Part shown: positions 1-10,103 of the stretch, piece after piece
How the letters are laid out: each line of letters begins with the position of its first letter
How positions within the stretch are numbered: position 1 is the stretch's first letter
Assembly (NCBI RefSeq): GCF_902522795.1
Contig: NZ_CABYWZ010000006.1
Location: forward strand, 1-64,000
Reading direction: 5' to 3'
Origin: an uncultured Prochlorococcus sp.
Lineage (GTDB): Bacteria; Cyanobacteriota; Cyanobacteriia; PCC-6307; Cyanobiaceae
Length of the DNA: 64,000 nucleotides
Translations under genes and position numbers: made by a program
Notes under the pieces: generated by a model
What the model saw: only the letters and a program-made list of their open reading frames with translations
The model's database searches: none
Told to the model about the DNA's origin: nothing

Positions 1-156
1 GAAAAATTGTGGGCGACAATTTTTAAAGCTATAAATTTAAATTCTAAATCAATTATCTTATCTCACTTATCATTAGAAAGTTTTTATGATTTAGATGATG
101 ATAACTTGAGTATTAATATCAAAAAAATTAAAGAGGATTTTTCACTAGAAATTTAA
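1..156 (+). CDS. C-terminal fragment of an unidentified protein
   Basis: An open frame enters from the left edge and ends at TAA 154-156, giving the last 51 residues of a protein that starts outside the window. The fragment is rich in Leu, Ser, Asp and Lys and ends with SLEI. I recognise no motif. The pattern of Trp and Leu followed by a short acidic stretch faintly recalls the tail of a DnaX-like clamp-loader subunit, but this is too weak to name. The frame is uninterrupted and its codon use resembles the neighbouring genes, so a real gene end is likely. Confidence 0.5.
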   Translation, partial: EKLWATIFKAINLNSKSIILSHLSLESFYDLDDDNLSINIKKIKEDFSLEI

Positions 157-413
157 TAAGAAGATATACATTTTATTTTGAAGTAAGAATAATATGAGAA
201 GAAGGAGAAGGTAATAAAATTAAATTTCTAATTATGACTAATAAGAAAAAATTTAGTTATTCAAAAATGATTTAAATTACAAGATTTTTTTAAGATTTAA
301 TAACATCAAAATTTTCTTTCATATACTTCAATCAAAGTGAAAAATAATTTTTTCAAAATGAGTTTAGGCAAAAAAAAATATTAAGTTATATAATTTTTCT
401 TTTTAAGAAATTT
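157..413. other. Intergenic spacer, nothing recognised
   Basis: This 257-base AT-rich stretch separates the end of the partial gene from the 3' end of the leftward O-antigen ligase-like gene. The two genes converge, so a terminator would be expected, but I see no GC-rich hairpin with a T tract. No open frame here looks like a gene. Confidence 0.5.
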
Positions 414-1787
414 TTAAACTTCTTCTATTTTTTTTTTTTTTTTGAGTTGAGGTATTTCATCATTAAGGACTAAATTCTTTACTCCTGCAAGCAGTATCCA
501 ACCTGCTATGCTGATTCTTCCGTCAAAATATTGAATATCAACTAAATGCATTAGGATCAATAAGGTTAATGAGATTAACCAAGCTCGATCTAAAATAGAG
601 CTTTTATTAACATTTAACTTCACAAAAAATAACTTTAAATAGGCTTTAATTACTAAATATGTAGTTGGGATTAAGATTAATAAAGCTGCAGGTATTCCGT
701 AATTAACCATTAATTCTAGTGGCAGATTATGGGCGTGTCCTTTCCAAATCCCTGACTCAGCTAATAGGAGAGAAGTAAAAGATTTTGAACCATGTCCAAA
801 AATTGGACTTTCTGAAATAAAATTTAAAGCATATTTCCAAATACCTAATCGCGAAATATCTAAATTTGCATACTCAAGGTTAGTAAAATTTATCCAAATT
901 CCTCTGGGAATAATTTTTGCTATTAAATTTCTAAACTCTGATTCAAATAAAGATGAAGTCAAAAATAAAGTTATAAAAGATATTCCGGAAATAAAAGTTA
1001 AGATCCATAATTTAATTCTTTGTGCATAAATAATAAATATTGGTAGTAAAAGACATAGCCATCCAGCTCTTGAAGCAGTTAAGATTATAAGCAAAGAAAT
1101 TGAAAATATAAGAAGGATTTTAAATAGAATTTTTACTTTATTTTTATTATCGAAAAATATAAAAGCAAGAGAAAAAGGCCATATTAGATTTAACCAAGCA
1201 GCTAAATAGTTAGGATTGTTAAATAAACCTGTAATACCTGTAATACCATCAATTGGTCTTTGGTACCAAACGATCAAACCATAAAGAGTTTCCATAGGAC
1301 CAAACCAATTAAGAATAAATTGAGCAAAACACGAAAAAATTACAGGAATTGATCCAAAAATAAATATTAATATGCATTTTTTCCTATCATTGTTAGTTAA
1401 GAGATATTTCTGAAAACCAATAAAAGCAAAAATCAAAGGTACCCAGTTTAATAGTCCTATAAATATTAAAGATGAATTATTCGAGAGATTATTTATTGAA
1501 TTTTTATCAAAAAAATTAAAAAAAGCACTTATTAATAGTAAAAGACAACTTGTTACATAAATTAAATTGATCCTATCATTTATGAGTTTTCTTAGATCAT
1601 TCCAAAAACTAATAATTAAGGAAAATAGTAAAAAGATTATTGATAAAGCTATCGCAGATGGGAGTAGAAATAAACCAATAAAGAAAGAAAATTTACCCAA
1701 ATTCTCAGAACTTTTAAAAAATTTTTTATGTATTTTTCCCAAAAAATAATTGAAGGTATTAGTTGATTTGAAAAAGATAATTTTCAA
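414..1787 (-). CDS. O-antigen ligase/polymerase-like (Wzy/WaaL family) membrane protein
   Basis: This is a polytopic inner-membrane protein of about 457 residues with ten or more hydrophobic segments. The Wzy_C-type region lies near residues 325-370, with GHGS, then GHAHN and LPLELMVNYG. That His-containing loop followed by a helix is typical of O-antigen ligases and polymerases, which join or extend lipid-linked glycans at the periplasmic face. Two rightward sugar transferases at 16.6-19.5 kb may feed the same envelope pathway, but they are not adjacent. The start is uncertain: the frame opens at a TTG directly beside the tRNA gene, and there is no ATG in roughly the first 50 residues. The C-terminus is strongly basic, with a run of lysines. 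Ligase versus polymerase cannot be decided from sequence alone. Confidence 0.75.
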   Translation of the reverse strand: MKIIFFKSTNTFNYFLGKIHKKFFKSSENLGKFSFFIGLFLLPSAIALSIIFLLFSLIISFWNDLRKLINDRINLIYVTSCLLLLISAFFNFFDKNSINNLSNNSSLIFIGLLNWVPLIFAFIGFQKYLLTNNDRKKCILIFIFGSIPVIFSCFAQFILNWFGPMETLYGLIVWYQRPIDGITGITGLFNNPNYLAAWLNLIWPFSLAFIFFDNKNKVKILFKILLIFSISLLIILTASRAGWLCLLLPIFIIYAQRIKLWILTFISGISFITLFLTSSLFESEFRNLIAKIIPRGIWINFTNLEYANLDISRLGIWKYALNFISESPIFGHGSKSFTSLLLAESGIWKGHAHNLPLELMVNYGIPAALLILIPTTYLVIKAYLKLFFVKLNVNKSSILDRAWLISLTLLILMHLVDIQYFDGRISIAGWILLAGVKNLVLNDEIPQLKKKKKIEEV

Positions 1788-1861
<74 letters not shown>

Positions 1862-2257
1862 CGGAGGTTTTTGGGAAATTAGATTTAAGAACAGGTCGCA
1901 ATGATGAAATATCATACGATTTTGAAAGTTCTTAGCATTCCCAAATAACATCTTTACTATTTTAAAACAGCCCTGCACACTCAACAAGTAAATTTCTAAA
2001 TAGAAATACACTTATAAAAATTATTTCATTTGCATTAGAAATTTTAAATATCTTTTTAGTTGAAAAAATCATCAATATAAATGAAATGTTCTTAGGCGTT
2101 CTCTTGTTCTTTAATTTTATTTTTGAAATAGAACTTCTATTTCTAGAAAAATAAAAATTTCAATCCTGTTAACAGATGAAAAAATTATTAATTTATCATT
2201 TTTCGAAATAATACTCGGAAAGTTGGTAAAATCATAATCTATGGTAGATTATTTTTT
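1862..2257. other. 396-base spacer without a gene
   Basis: This AT-rich region lies between two divergent units, tRNA-Arg to the left and the HTH protein to the right. Both promoters must lie here. The open frames are short and unconvincing. The only clear structure is the inverted repeat at 2234-2252, listed separately. Confidence 0.5.
2234..2252. promoter_or_regulatory. Inverted repeat just upstream of the HTH gene
   Basis: Perfect 8-base arms ATAATCTA and TAGATTAT flank a 3-base spacer TGG. The repeat ends five bases before the GTG start of the HTH protein, so it overlaps the expected ribosome-binding or core promoter region. A dyad here could be an operator for the protein encoded next to it, or a hairpin in the mRNA leader. 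This is inference from position and symmetry. Confidence 0.4.
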
Positions 2258-2899
2258 GTGCCAAAAAAAGTATCACAAAAAAAAATAGAGGAAATCATTA
2301 ATGGATTTTTTAATGGTAAAACAATTGATGAATTATCCAAAGAATTTGATTGTACAAAAATAACTATTAATAGACATTTAAAAAAAAGTATTGATAAAGA
2401 GCAATATAAACAAACCTTACTTCAAAATAATAAGAGAAAAGCAATAGAAGTTAAAAAAGATAGTGACTCACAATTGCAAAAATTTAATGAAATATCTCAT
2501 AATAAATCAGATTTAATTAATTCATTATCTGATTCAACATTTGTGGAAATTGCACCTTTAAATTTTGAGATAGATAATGCTCCCCAAAAAGATTTATCAT
2601 CAATACCAATTTCTAAGGTAGATTTCCCTAAAATTGTCTATATGGTTGTTGATAAAAAAATTGAATTAGAAATTAAATTTTTAAAAGAATATCCAGATTG
2701 GCAGTTTCTCTCTCAGGAAGAATTAAATAGAAAAACAATTGAGATTTTTTTCGAATTAAAGGTTGCTAAAAGATTTTGTAATACAAATCAAAAAGTTATA
2801 AAAGTACCGAATACAGATGTCTTTAGGATCGCAGCACCCTTTCTATTAAAGAAAGGCATATCAAGAATAGTGGGTGATGATAAATTAATATCTTTGTAA
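2258..2899 (+). CDS. Helix-turn-helix (resolvase-type) DNA-binding protein, picocyanobacterial
   Basis: This 213-residue protein starts at GTG. Residues 7-42 form a compact helix-turn-helix: KKIEEIINGFFNGKTIDELS, then the turn, then CTKITINRHL as the recognition helix. This is close to the HTH of Hin-like resolvases. There is no recombinase catalytic domain, so it is not a recombinase. Residues 45-120 are polar and probably disordered, and residues 125-213 form a second folded region (KIVYMVVDKK, then EYPDWQFLSQEEL) that I recognise only as a conserved picocyanobacterial tail. A regulatory role is inferred. The perfect dyad at 2234-2252 sits immediately upstream and suggests autoregulation. 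Confidence 0.75.
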   Translation: MPKKVSQKKIEEIINGFFNGKTIDELSKEFDCTKITINRHLKKSIDKEQYKQTLLQNNKRKAIEVKKDSDSQLQKFNEISHNKSDLINSLSDSTFVEIAPLNFEIDNAPQKDLSSIPISKVDFPKIVYMVVDKKIELEIKFLKEYPDWQFLSQEELNRKTIEIFFELKVAKRFCNTNQKVIKVPNTDVFRIAAPFLLKKGISRIVGDDKLISL

Positions 2900-2904
2900 A
2901 TTTT

Positions 2905-3123
2905 CTATTCTTCAGTAGGATTCAGTGTTAAAAAGCTTCCAGCTAAAGTCCCACTTATAAAACTAATACCTATTATGAAACTAATAGGAAGCTCAATTGT
3001 ATTGCTCACAATTAGATTTACTTTCCTTTTACTTAGACTATTTTGAATCCCAATCATTAAAATTAAGAATAGTGTGATATTAAATGTAAAAGTAAAAATT
3101 ATTTTTTTTAATTGAGAAAACAT
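2905..3123 (-). CDS. LapA/DUF1049-like two-helix membrane protein
   Basis: This 72-residue protein has one hydrophobic helix at residues 8-28 and a second at 44-66. They are joined by a short segment with QNSL and VNLIVSN, and the second helix opens with ELPISFIIG. This layout matches LapA/DUF1049 domain proteins, which in enterobacteria assist lipopolysaccharide assembly. A role in cyanobacteria is not established. It lies between two converging genes, and its stop is five bases from the end of the HTH gene. The assignment rests on helix spacing and the QN...ELP pattern. Confidence 0.65.
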   Translation of the reverse strand: MFSQLKKIIFTFTFNITLFLILMIGIQNSLSKRKVNLIVSNTIELPISFIIGISFISGTLAGSFLTLNPTEE

Positions 3124-3142
3124 TCTAAATTCTTTTCTGATA

Positions 3143-4006
3143 TTAATACATATTATAAATTAAACTTTTTGATATATTGTTCTTTTTTGCTAGGTATTTA
3201 GAAGCTTGTGATAAAGATAAACCTGCTTCAACTAATTCATTGAGTTCTTTTTTTAATTCAAATTGATTGAATTCTGAATTTTTATTTTTTTTAACTCCTT
3301 TAATAACAATTGTGATTTCTCCAAGTACATCTCTTCCTTGAAAATATTCAATTACTTCGTTTATGTTTTCCCCAATATGCTGTTCAAATTTTTTTGTTAA
3401 TTCACGTGAAACTTTAACTTCTCGATCTCCGCCAAATATTTCCCTTAGTTCAATTAATAATTTTTTTAGACGATGTGGTGACTCATATAAAATAATAGTC
3501 TTGTCGCTTTTGCCTATTTCAAATAAAATTTTTTCTCTTTCATACTTTTTTCTTGGTAAGAAACCTTCAAAAGTGAATTTAGAGCTAGGAAATCCACTCG
3601 ATACTAGAGCAGTTGTAGCAGCACAAGGGCCTGGAATGCAAATAACCTTGATTCCTTTTGAAGTTGCATTTTTTATGAGTTCTTCCCCTGGGTCACAAAT
3701 ACTAGGCATACCAGCATCACTAACTATTGCAACAGATTTCTCAGAGTTTAATTCATCAATTAATCGCGAAGTTTTGTTATGTGAATTATTCTTGTTAAAA
3801 CTTGTTAGTTTGTTTGAAAATTCGTATTTGCTCATTATTTTTTTTGTTTGTCTAGTATCTTCACATGCAATTAATGAGACATTTTTAAGAATATTTAAAG
3901 CTCTTGGGGAAATATCATTTAAATTTCCTATGGGTGTACCAACAATATATAAAACACCACTTTCAGGTTCTTGGTTTTTATGAGAAGATGAGGATTTGAT
4001 ATTCAT
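3143..4006 (-). CDS. rsmI: 16S rRNA (cytidine-1402-2'-O)-methyltransferase
   Basis: RsmI methylates the 2'-OH of C1402 in 16S rRNA using SAM. The 287-residue protein shows the family blocks in order: LYIVGTPIGNLNDIS near residues 19-33, ACEDTRQTKK near 47-56, SDAGMPSICDPGEE near 96-109 and PGPCAATTAL near 125-134. Length is usual for the family. The first ATG adds about 16 polar residues before the conserved core, so the start could be slightly internal. It is divergent from cysQ with only three bases between the two ATGs, leaving no room for separate leaders at these starts. Confidence 0.95.
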   Translation of the reverse strand: MNIKSSSSHKNQEPESGVLYIVGTPIGNLNDISPRALNILKNVSLIACEDTRQTKKIMSKYEFSNKLTSFNKNNSHNKTSRLIDELNSEKSVAIVSDAGMPSICDPGEELIKNATSKGIKVICIPGPCAATTALVSSGFPSSKFTFEGFLPRKKYEREKILFEIGKSDKTIILYESPHRLKKLLIELREIFGGDREVKVSRELTKKFEQHIGENINEVIEYFQGRDVLGEITIVIKGVKKNKNSEFNQFELKKELNELVEAGLSLSQASKYLAKKNNISKSLIYNMY

Positions 4007-4009
4007 ATA

Positions 4010-4918
4010 ATGATTGAATTACCTTCTGGTATAGACATTAAGAATCTCGTAAATGATTTGAGGAGTTTCAGTTGGGAAGCCTCTGAGACATTACTCTATT
4101 ATGCCCAAATACTTAAAGATTCAAAAAACAAAAATGATATTTTAGAGAATGGCAATATAAATGATCCAGTAACTTTAGCCGATCTAAAAGTGAATGAGAT
4201 AATTATTAGCAAAATAAATGAAAAATACAGGAATGTTAATTGGAAAATATTAAGTGAAGAGAATGTGAAAAAAATACCATTTGAATCTGATCTTAATCAT
4301 GATTGGGTTTGGGTACTTGATCCTCTTGATGGGACAAAGGATTTTATTCAAGGAACCTCTAATTATGCAATGCATTTGGCTTTAAATTATAAAAATAAGC
4401 CATTTATAGGATTAGTACTAATTCCTGAAAAAGATGAATTATGGATTGCTTATGGAGAGGAGGTTTGGTGTGAAAGAAGGAATGGATCAAAATTAAAACC
4501 TAGTTTTTCTAAAACTAAAGATCTTAAAGATATGACTTTAGTGACTAGTAAGAATCATAGAAATGAAAATTTAAAAAATTTAATAAAGAAGATTGAATTT
4601 AAAGAAGTTATAATTATGGGAAGCATAGGTTGTAAAGTTACATCTATATTGAGGGGAGAATGTGATTTATATATTTGTATGAGTCTTCCAAATAAAAGTT
4701 CCCCAAAAGATTGGGACTTCGCTGCACCTGAGGCTATTTTGAAATCTAGCGGTGGAGCATTAACAAATTTGTACAACCAAGAATTAACTTATGGAAAATC
4801 AAATTTTGAACAAGGTGGAATTATTGTCGCATCAAATGATATTAGCCACCATGAAAATTTATGTTTAGAAATTAAAGATATAATTACGAAATATGATTTA
4901 TATCCTCTCCCTTTTTAA
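4010..4918 (+). CDS. cysQ: 3'(2'),5'-bisphosphate nucleotidase, CysQ-like (inositol monophosphatase family)
   Basis: This enzyme removes the 3'-phosphate from adenosine 3',5'-bisphosphate (PAP, and perhaps PAPS), the by-product of sulfate assimilation. Metal-binding motifs are clear: LSEEN at residues 81-85, DPLDGTKDF at 104-112, and [10 protein letters not shown] near 225-234. The length of 302 residues suits the family. The 3' end overlaps the end of convergent pnp by four bases. Other inositol-phosphatase family substrates cannot be excluded, but the WDFAAPEA block and the neighbourhood favour CysQ. Confidence 0.88.
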   Translation: MIELPSGIDIKNLVNDLRSFSWEASETLLYYAQILKDSKNKNDILENGNINDPVTLADLKVNEIIISKINEKYRNVNWKILSEENVKKIPFESDLNHDWVWVLDPLDGTKDFIQGTSNYAMHLALNYKNKPFIGLVLIPEKDELWIAYGEEVWCERRNGSKLKPSFSKTKDLKDMTLVTSKNHRNENLKNLIKKIEFKEVIIMGSIGCKVTSILRGECDLYICMSLPNKSSPKDWDFAAPEAILKSSGGALTNLYNQELTYGKSNFEQGGIIVASNDISHHENLCLEIKDIITKYDLYPLPF

Positions 4919-7080
4919 TTAAGAGGGGCAACTGGAGTCGGGGTTGGCTCGGGATAATTCATCCCATTATTTTGAGATACACCTCTTAATGTGAGGTTAA
5001 TTCTCCCCCTACTATCAATTTCTCTAACTCTAACGGTAACCTCATCACCTTGCCTTACTACATCTTCAACTCTCTCAACTCTTGCTTCGGATAGCTGGGA
5101 TATATGAACCATCCCTTCCTTCCCAGGGAGTATTTCTACAAATGCCCCTATTGGGATTATTCTTGTTACTACTCCTGAGAAAATTTCACCTTCATGGACT
5201 TTTCTAGTAAGACCCTCGATAATCTTTTGTGCTTCTTCAGCTGCTGCTCCATCATGAGAAGCAATTGTGACAATCCCTCCATCTTCTATGTCTATTTTTG
5301 TATTGGTTCTCTCAGTAATACCTTTAATAGTTCTGCCACCAGGGCCAATAACTGTTCCAATTAGTTCAGGATCAATCCTAAAGCTTAATAATCTTGGCGC
5401 GTGAGGAGATAGGGATTCTTGGGGTTTGTCAATTGCCTCCTGCATCTTTTCTAAAATATACAATCTTGCCGAACGAGCTTTTTTTATAGCATCAGAAATA
5501 ACTGAAACTGTTAGACCGGTAATTTTCATATCCATTTGCAAGGCAGTTATTCCTTTTTCAGTACCTGCAACTTTAAAGTCCATGTCACCAAGAAAGTCTT
5601 CTATTCCTTGAATATCTGTAAGAATTCGGACTTCTTTGCCTTCTTTTATTAAGCCCATAGCAGTACCACTTACAGGAGCTTTTAAAGGAACTCCCGCATC
5701 TAATAATGAAAGCGTGCTTCCACAAACAGACCCCATTGAAGTTGAACCGTTCGAACTTAAAACTTCACTAACAACTCTTAATACATAAGGGAATGTTTCT
5801 TTCCCAGGAAGAACAGGGATAATCGCTCTCTCAGCTAATGCCCCATGGCCAATTTCTCTCCTTCCTGGAGTTCTCATTGGTCTTGTTTCACCTACTGAAT
5901 ATGGAGGGAAATTGTAGTGATGGAGATAAGTTTTTTCAGTGCTTGGGTTGAGGTCATCCATTTCTTGGGCATCACTCGGTGTCCCTAAAGTCGTTGTGGA
6001 CAAAACTTGGGTTAAACCTCTTTGAAATAATGCAGAGCCATGAACTCTTTTTGGAAGAATTCCAGCAGATGCTGAAATTTTTCTCACTTCATCTAGTTCG
6101 CGCCCATCAACTCTTTTCCCATCATTTATTATTTGTGACCTCATTAATTTTTTTGTTAATTTTTTAAAGTCGGAACTTAATAATTTATCATTCTCTGAAA
6201 TAAGAACTTTTAATTGGTTGTCTTCTTTCAAAGAATCAATTTTATCTTGAGTCTCAACTTTTATTTTTTCGAGTTCAAGATCTCTCTCTTCCTTTGAAAG
6301 ATCAAATTTCTTTAAAACTAACTCAATCGGTTTTGTGCAATTTTTCTCTAAATAAGAGGGCAATGTTTGATCTTCTTCAGGGTCAGATGGCTTAATCTGT
6401 TTTATTCCTAAATCTTTTAGTAAATCTTCTTGCGCTTTAATAAGTTCAGTAACTGCTTCATAACCAAAATCTATAGCTTCGATAGTATCTTGTTCCGATA
6501 ACTGGTTAGCACCTGCCTCAATCATAACAATGCCTTCAGGTGAACCTGCAATAACAATGTCTAAATCTCCTTTTTCTATTTCTCTATAACTTGGATTTAA
6601 GATAAAATCATCTCCTATAAGACCAACTCTAACTGCAGCCATTGGTCCATAAAATGGTATTTCTCCAAGTAAAGTTGCTATTGAAGCTCCAGTAACAGCC
6701 AAAACATCTGCTGGAACCCTTTCATCTAAAGAAAGGCAAGAGGCAACAATTTGTATCTCATCTCTCATCCATGAGGGGAAAAGTGGCCTCATGGGTCTGT
6801 CAATTAGTCTTGCAATTAAAGTAGCTCTCTCTGGAGGGCGACCTTCCCTCCGCATAAAGCCACCTGGAATTCTTCCGGCAGCATATAGTTTCTCCTCATA
6901 GTCACATATTAGAGGTAGAAAGTCTGATGGGTCTTTTTTGGCAGTTTTTGTCGCTGTAACTAATAGAGAGGTGTCACCGCATTCAATCATTACTGATCCA
7001 TTTGCTTGAGGAGCATATAGTCCTGTAGTTAGTCGTATCTCTCGTCCGTCAAACGTGATCGACTTATTTTGTCCTTCCAC
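4915..7080 (-). CDS. pnp: Polyribonucleotide nucleotidyltransferase (PNPase)
   Basis: PNPase degrades RNA 3' to 5' by phosphorolysis and can add 3' tails. The 721-residue protein has two RNase PH-like domains (about residues 1-220 and 310-540), with the catalytic region [16 protein letters not shown] and [11 protein letters not shown] in the second. A KH domain ([14 protein letters not shown], about 570-630) and an S1 domain ([20 protein letters not shown], about 635-705) follow. The tail is short and proline-rich. It is last in a leftward block after rpsN, with a 169-base spacer holding a stem-loop at 7211-7243. Confidence 0.98.
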   Translation of the reverse strand: MEGQNKSITFDGREIRLTTGLYAPQANGSVMIECGDTSLLVTATKTAKKDPSDFLPLICDYEEKLYAAGRIPGGFMRREGRPPERATLIARLIDRPMRPLFPSWMRDEIQIVASCLSLDERVPADVLAVTGASIATLLGEIPFYGPMAAVRVGLIGDDFILNPSYREIEKGDLDIVIAGSPEGIVMIEAGANQLSEQDTIEAIDFGYEAVTELIKAQEDLLKDLGIKQIKPSDPEEDQTLPSYLEKNCTKPIELVLKKFDLSKEERDLELEKIKVETQDKIDSLKEDNQLKVLISENDKLLSSDFKKLTKKLMRSQIINDGKRVDGRELDEVRKISASAGILPKRVHGSALFQRGLTQVLSTTTLGTPSDAQEMDDLNPSTEKTYLHHYNFPPYSVGETRPMRTPGRREIGHGALAERAIIPVLPGKETFPYVLRVVSEVLSSNGSTSMGSVCGSTLSLLDAGVPLKAPVSGTAMGLIKEGKEVRILTDIQGIEDFLGDMDFKVAGTEKGITALQMDMKITGLTVSVISDAIKKARSARLYILEKMQEAIDKPQESLSPHAPRLLSFRIDPELIGTVIGPGGRTIKGITERTNTKIDIEDGGIVTIASHDGAAAEEAQKIIEGLTRKVHEGEIFSGVVTRIIPIGAFVEILPGKEGMVHISQLSEARVERVEDVVRQGDEVTVRVREIDSRGRINLTLRGVSQNNGMNYPEPTPTPVAPLN

Positions 7081-7210
7081 TTTTTAAATTATAAATCTAT
7101 ACATAATTTATTCTTACATTTAATAGGGACATATAGAGTAAATTATTTAGATAAGCTATAAAAATTTTTAAAAATGTCCTAAAAATGAGTTTAATTTCTA
7201 TAAGTACTAT

Positions 7211-7243
7211 TTTTTCTTAAGAAATATCGTACTTAAGGAAAAA
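7211..7243 (-). promoter_or_regulatory. Stem-loop between rpsN and pnp
   Basis: TTTTTCTTAAG at 7211-7221 is complementary to CTTAAGGAAAAA at 7232-7243 with a single bulged base and a 10-base loop. It lies just after the rpsN stop in the leader of pnp. No terminal T tract follows on the minus strand, so it does not look like an intrinsic terminator. By analogy with the RNase III-processed leader of E. coli pnp, it could be a processing or autoregulation site; this is inference. Confidence 0.35.
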
Positions 7244-7249
7244 CTTATA

Positions 7250-7552
7250 CTACCAACTTGATTTAACTACTCCAGGAAGTTCACCGTTATGAGCTCTTTG
7301 TCTTAACTGATTCCTGCAAAGACCAAAATCTCTATATACACCTCTAGGTTTACCAGTTGCCCAACACCTATTTCTTACTCTATTTGGTGCAGAGTTCCTT
7401 GGCAGACCTTGAATCTTTCTATGAATTTCTAATCTTTCCATTGGATCTTTTGCAGCATTAAATTCATCTAATAATGCTTTCCTTTTTGCAGCGTATTTTT
7501 TCACAAGTTTTTTGCGTTTAACTTCTCTCGCAATCATGGACTTTTTCGCCAT
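7250..7552 (-). CDS. rpsN: 30S ribosomal protein S14
   Basis: This 100-residue protein starts [13 protein letters not shown]. It has the basic C-terminal signature [20 protein letters not shown], then [15 protein letters not shown] and KSSW. It is the zinc-free long form, because the CxxC pairs of the short form are absent. S14 binds the 3' major domain of 16S rRNA in the small-subunit head. It is followed by pnp and preceded by rseP in a leftward run. Confidence 0.98.
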   Translation of the reverse strand: MAKKSMIAREVKRKKLVKKYAAKRKALLDEFNAAKDPMERLEIHRKIQGLPRNSAPNRVRNRCWATGKPRGVYRDFGLCRNQLRQRAHNGELPGVVKSSW

Positions 7553-7616
7553 TTAGTCAGAATATTTAAAACTAATTACTATACTAACAGCTTGAAGAAC
7601 AGTTTTTGAAATTTAT

Positions 7617-8696
7617 TTATTGGTTTAATAGTCTTTGTACTATTAATAGTTGACTAGTATCTCTGATAATAAGTAGAACGCTTAGTCCAACTAAAAGAAA
7701 AAAACTGGACTGAGTAACAACCATTTGTACCTTGACTGGAACAGGTTTCCCCCTAAAACCTTCAATTAAAGTGAAAACAAGTTGTCCTCCATCTAATAAT
7801 GGTAAAGGTAATGAATTAAGTACTGCTAAATTAATAGAAATTAAAGCCGCAAATAATAATATACCTGTTCCACCTTGTTGAGATAATTGTGCACCGATTT
7901 CAACGATTTTTACAGGCCCACTTAATTGTTGAGCTGTTGAGGAGAAATTTGTTATTAAACCTTTATAACCTTGAATTGTTTTTACCAAAAGTGATGAAAA
8001 TTCATTATTAGTATATTTAAAAAGTTCGAAAACGTTTTTAGTCTTTTTAGTTTCTTTTCTTATATTAGGTTGCAATTGAGCACCTATTGTTCCTTTCCCA
8101 TCAATATTTTTTGGTACCAAAGTTAAATCTTTGAAACTCCCATCCCTTTCAATTTTTATTGAAATTGGTTCGCCTGATGAATTTTGAATTTCTTTTACTA
8201 AAGTGGAAACAGCTTGATCCCCAACTCCTAAGGCATTAGTTTCGATTTCTAATATTTTATCCCCTGGTTCTAAACCAGCAAGAAAGGCAGCCTTCTCAGG
8301 TTGAGTAGCCAAAACTAAAATGCCTGGTTCTGGATCAAATGGGATACCAATAGTAGTAACATTTATAATCAAAATTGAGTAAGCAAGTATCAAATTGGCA
8401 AATACTCCAGCGGAAATTACAATAACTCTTTGAATTATTGGCCTATTTTTTAAAAGATTTGGATCTTTAGGGTCAATATTATTTAGTTCTTCATCAGGGA
8501 AGGATACAAATCCTCCAAGAGGAAATGCTCTAAATGAATAAGTAATATCTCTAAACTTTTTTTGAATAATTGAAGGCCCAAAGCCAATTGAAAATCCATC
8601 AACATAAATACCTTGTAAAATGGCCGCAAGAAAATGCCCCATCTCATGAAAAAATATGAGGAATCCAAGTACTGTTATTGAGGTTAAAACATTCAT
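7617..8696 (-). CDS. rseP: RseP-type site-2 protease (membrane zinc metalloprotease, PDZ)
   Basis: This intramembrane protease cuts membrane-anchored regulators or remnant signal peptides. Zinc ligands HEMGH are at residues 17-21 in the first membrane helix. The third ligand is in LPLPLLDGGQL near residue 290, corresponding to the NPxPxLDGG motif. A PDZ domain lies at about residues 125-195 (AGLEPGDKILEIE). The length of 359 residues is typical of the cyanobacterial form with one PDZ domain. It is nine bases downstream of serS and probably cotranscribed. The substrate cannot be told from the sequence. Confidence 0.93.
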   Translation of the reverse strand: MNVLTSITVLGFLIFFHEMGHFLAAILQGIYVDGFSIGFGPSIIQKKFRDITYSFRAFPLGGFVSFPDEELNNIDPKDPNLLKNRPIIQRVIVISAGVFANLILAYSILIINVTTIGIPFDPEPGILVLATQPEKAAFLAGLEPGDKILEIETNALGVGDQAVSTLVKEIQNSSGEPISIKIERDGSFKDLTLVPKNIDGKGTIGAQLQPNIRKETKKTKNVFELFKYTNNEFSSLLVKTIQGYKGLITNFSSTAQQLSGPVKIVEIGAQLSQQGGTGILLFAALISINLAVLNSLPLPLLDGGQLVFTLIEGFRGKPVPVKVQMVVTQSSFFLLVGLSVLLIIRDTSQLLIVQRLLNQ

Positions 8697-8705
8697 CTTT
8701 TTATA

Positions 8706-9983
8706 CTAAGCAGTTTTTAAAAAATTTGATCCAAAATATGGAACCAGAGCATCTGGAATCTTAACGCTACCATCTTTTTGTTGGCCATTCTCTAGAATCG
8801 CTGCCATTGTTCTTCCTATAGCGAGACCACTGCCATTTAAGGTATGTATATATGTATTTTTTTTATCAATTTTTGATCTTATTGATGATCTACGTGCTTG
8901 AAAGTCAAGGCAATTACTGCAACTTGAAATTTCTCTATAACATTTACTACTTGGAAGCCAAACTTCAAGATCAAAAGTTCTACTAGAAGAAAAGCCTAAG
9001 TCTCCAGTACAAATATCTACTAATCTGTAGGGTAAGTTGAGCTTTTTTAAAATGCTTTCTGCATCAGAAGTAATCTTTTTATGAGCTTCTAAGGATTTAC
9101 TTGGATGGCAAAACCAATAGAGTTCAACCTTATTAAATTGATGAAGTCTTATTAAACCTTTAGTATCCCTTCCATAACTTCCAGCTTCTCTCCTAAAACA
9201 TGGACTATATGCAACATACTTAATAGGTAACTGCTTGGAATCAATAAGCTCGTTTCTATGAAAAGCAGTTAGTGGAACTTCAGCTGTTGGAGAAAGCCAT
9301 AAATCATCATTGGAACACTTAAAACTTTCATTTGAAAATTTTGGTAATTGACCAGATCCGGTAAGACTTTCTGAATTTACTAAAGCTGGCGGCATTAACT
9401 CCAAGTAACCATTTTTAGTATGAATATCGAGCATAAAATTAATTAATGCCCTTTCTAATCTGGCACCATTGCCTGTAAGAGTGATAAAACGACTTTTTGA
9501 TATTTTTGTTGATTTTACAGAGTCAAAAATATTAAGACTTTCTCCTATTTCCCAGTGTGATTTTATATTCTCTTTTATTAAAGGATCCCCCCAAGTTTTT
9601 ATTTGTAAATTATCACTTTCATCTTTCCCAATAGGCGCGTCTTTGCTAGGAAAATTTGGCAAATTATAAATCTCATCATCTACTTCTTTGTCTAATATTC
9701 TTTGTTTTTCTTCGAGTTCAGAAATTTTAATTCTATATTCGTTTCCCTTCTTTTTTAAAGAAATTAGTTCTGGAGAATCATTGTTTTTAGATTTGCTGAT
9801 TTCTTGACCAATTAATTTGCTTAACTTTTTGCTCTTAGATTGAAGACTGGTTATTTCTATATCAATATCTTTTTTCTTAACAGTTAATTCGTGAATGTGG
9901 GATATATTAAAAACTTTTCCTCTCAAGGATAAACTTTCTCCAACAGATGTTGGATTTTCTCTTATTAATTTTTGATCTAACAC
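8706..9983 (-). CDS. serS: Seryl-tRNA synthetase
   Basis: SerRS charges tRNA-Ser with serine. The N-terminal coiled-coil arm (about residues 30-105) is rich in Lys, Glu and Leu. Class II motif 2 is [15 protein letters not shown], and motif 3 lies in [16 protein letters not shown] near the C-terminus. I chose the GTG that starts the sequence [11 protein letters not shown], because the family usually begins at this point. An in-frame ATG six codons upstream (start 10001) gives a longer Lys-rich N-terminus and is the alternative. The gene precedes rseP by nine bases. Confidence 0.95.
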   Translation of the reverse strand: MLDQKLIRENPTSVGESLSLRGKVFNISHIHELTVKKKDIDIEITSLQSKSKKLSKLIGQEISKSKNNDSPELISLKKKGNEYRIKISELEEKQRILDKEVDDEIYNLPNFPSKDAPIGKDESDNLQIKTWGDPLIKENIKSHWEIGESLNIFDSVKSTKISKSRFITLTGNGARLERALINFMLDIHTKNGYLELMPPALVNSESLTGSGQLPKFSNESFKCSNDDLWLSPTAEVPLTAFHRNELIDSKQLPIKYVAYSPCFRREAGSYGRDTKGLIRLHQFNKVELYWFCHPSKSLEAHKKITSDAESILKKLNLPYRLVDICTGDLGFSSSRTFDLEVWLPSSKCYREISSCSNCLDFQARRSSIRSKIDKKNTYIHTLNGSGLAIGRTMAAILENGQQKDGSVKIPDALVPYFGSNFLKTA

Positions 9984-10103
9984 TCTTTTTTTTTTATACA
10001 TTAATTAAGATAGTTAATCACAATTAATTATTTGGTTTTTTTGATTAAAAATTAACTAAATTAATGATTCCTAACTTATGGAATATTTTAAAATTAAATT
10101 TGT

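Noticed and set aside
1-156. Calling the first fragment DnaX
   Set aside because: Only a loose Trp/Leu pattern matches, and the protein would end too early; not enough to name.
3363-3983. A 206-codon open frame on the plus strand inside rsmI
   Set aside because: It is an antisense shadow of rsmI, with a composition unlike proteins and no motif; rsmI is certain on the other strand.
7211-7243. Calling the rpsN-pnp hairpin a terminator
   Set aside because: It is followed by A-rich rather than T-rich sequence on the transcribed strand.
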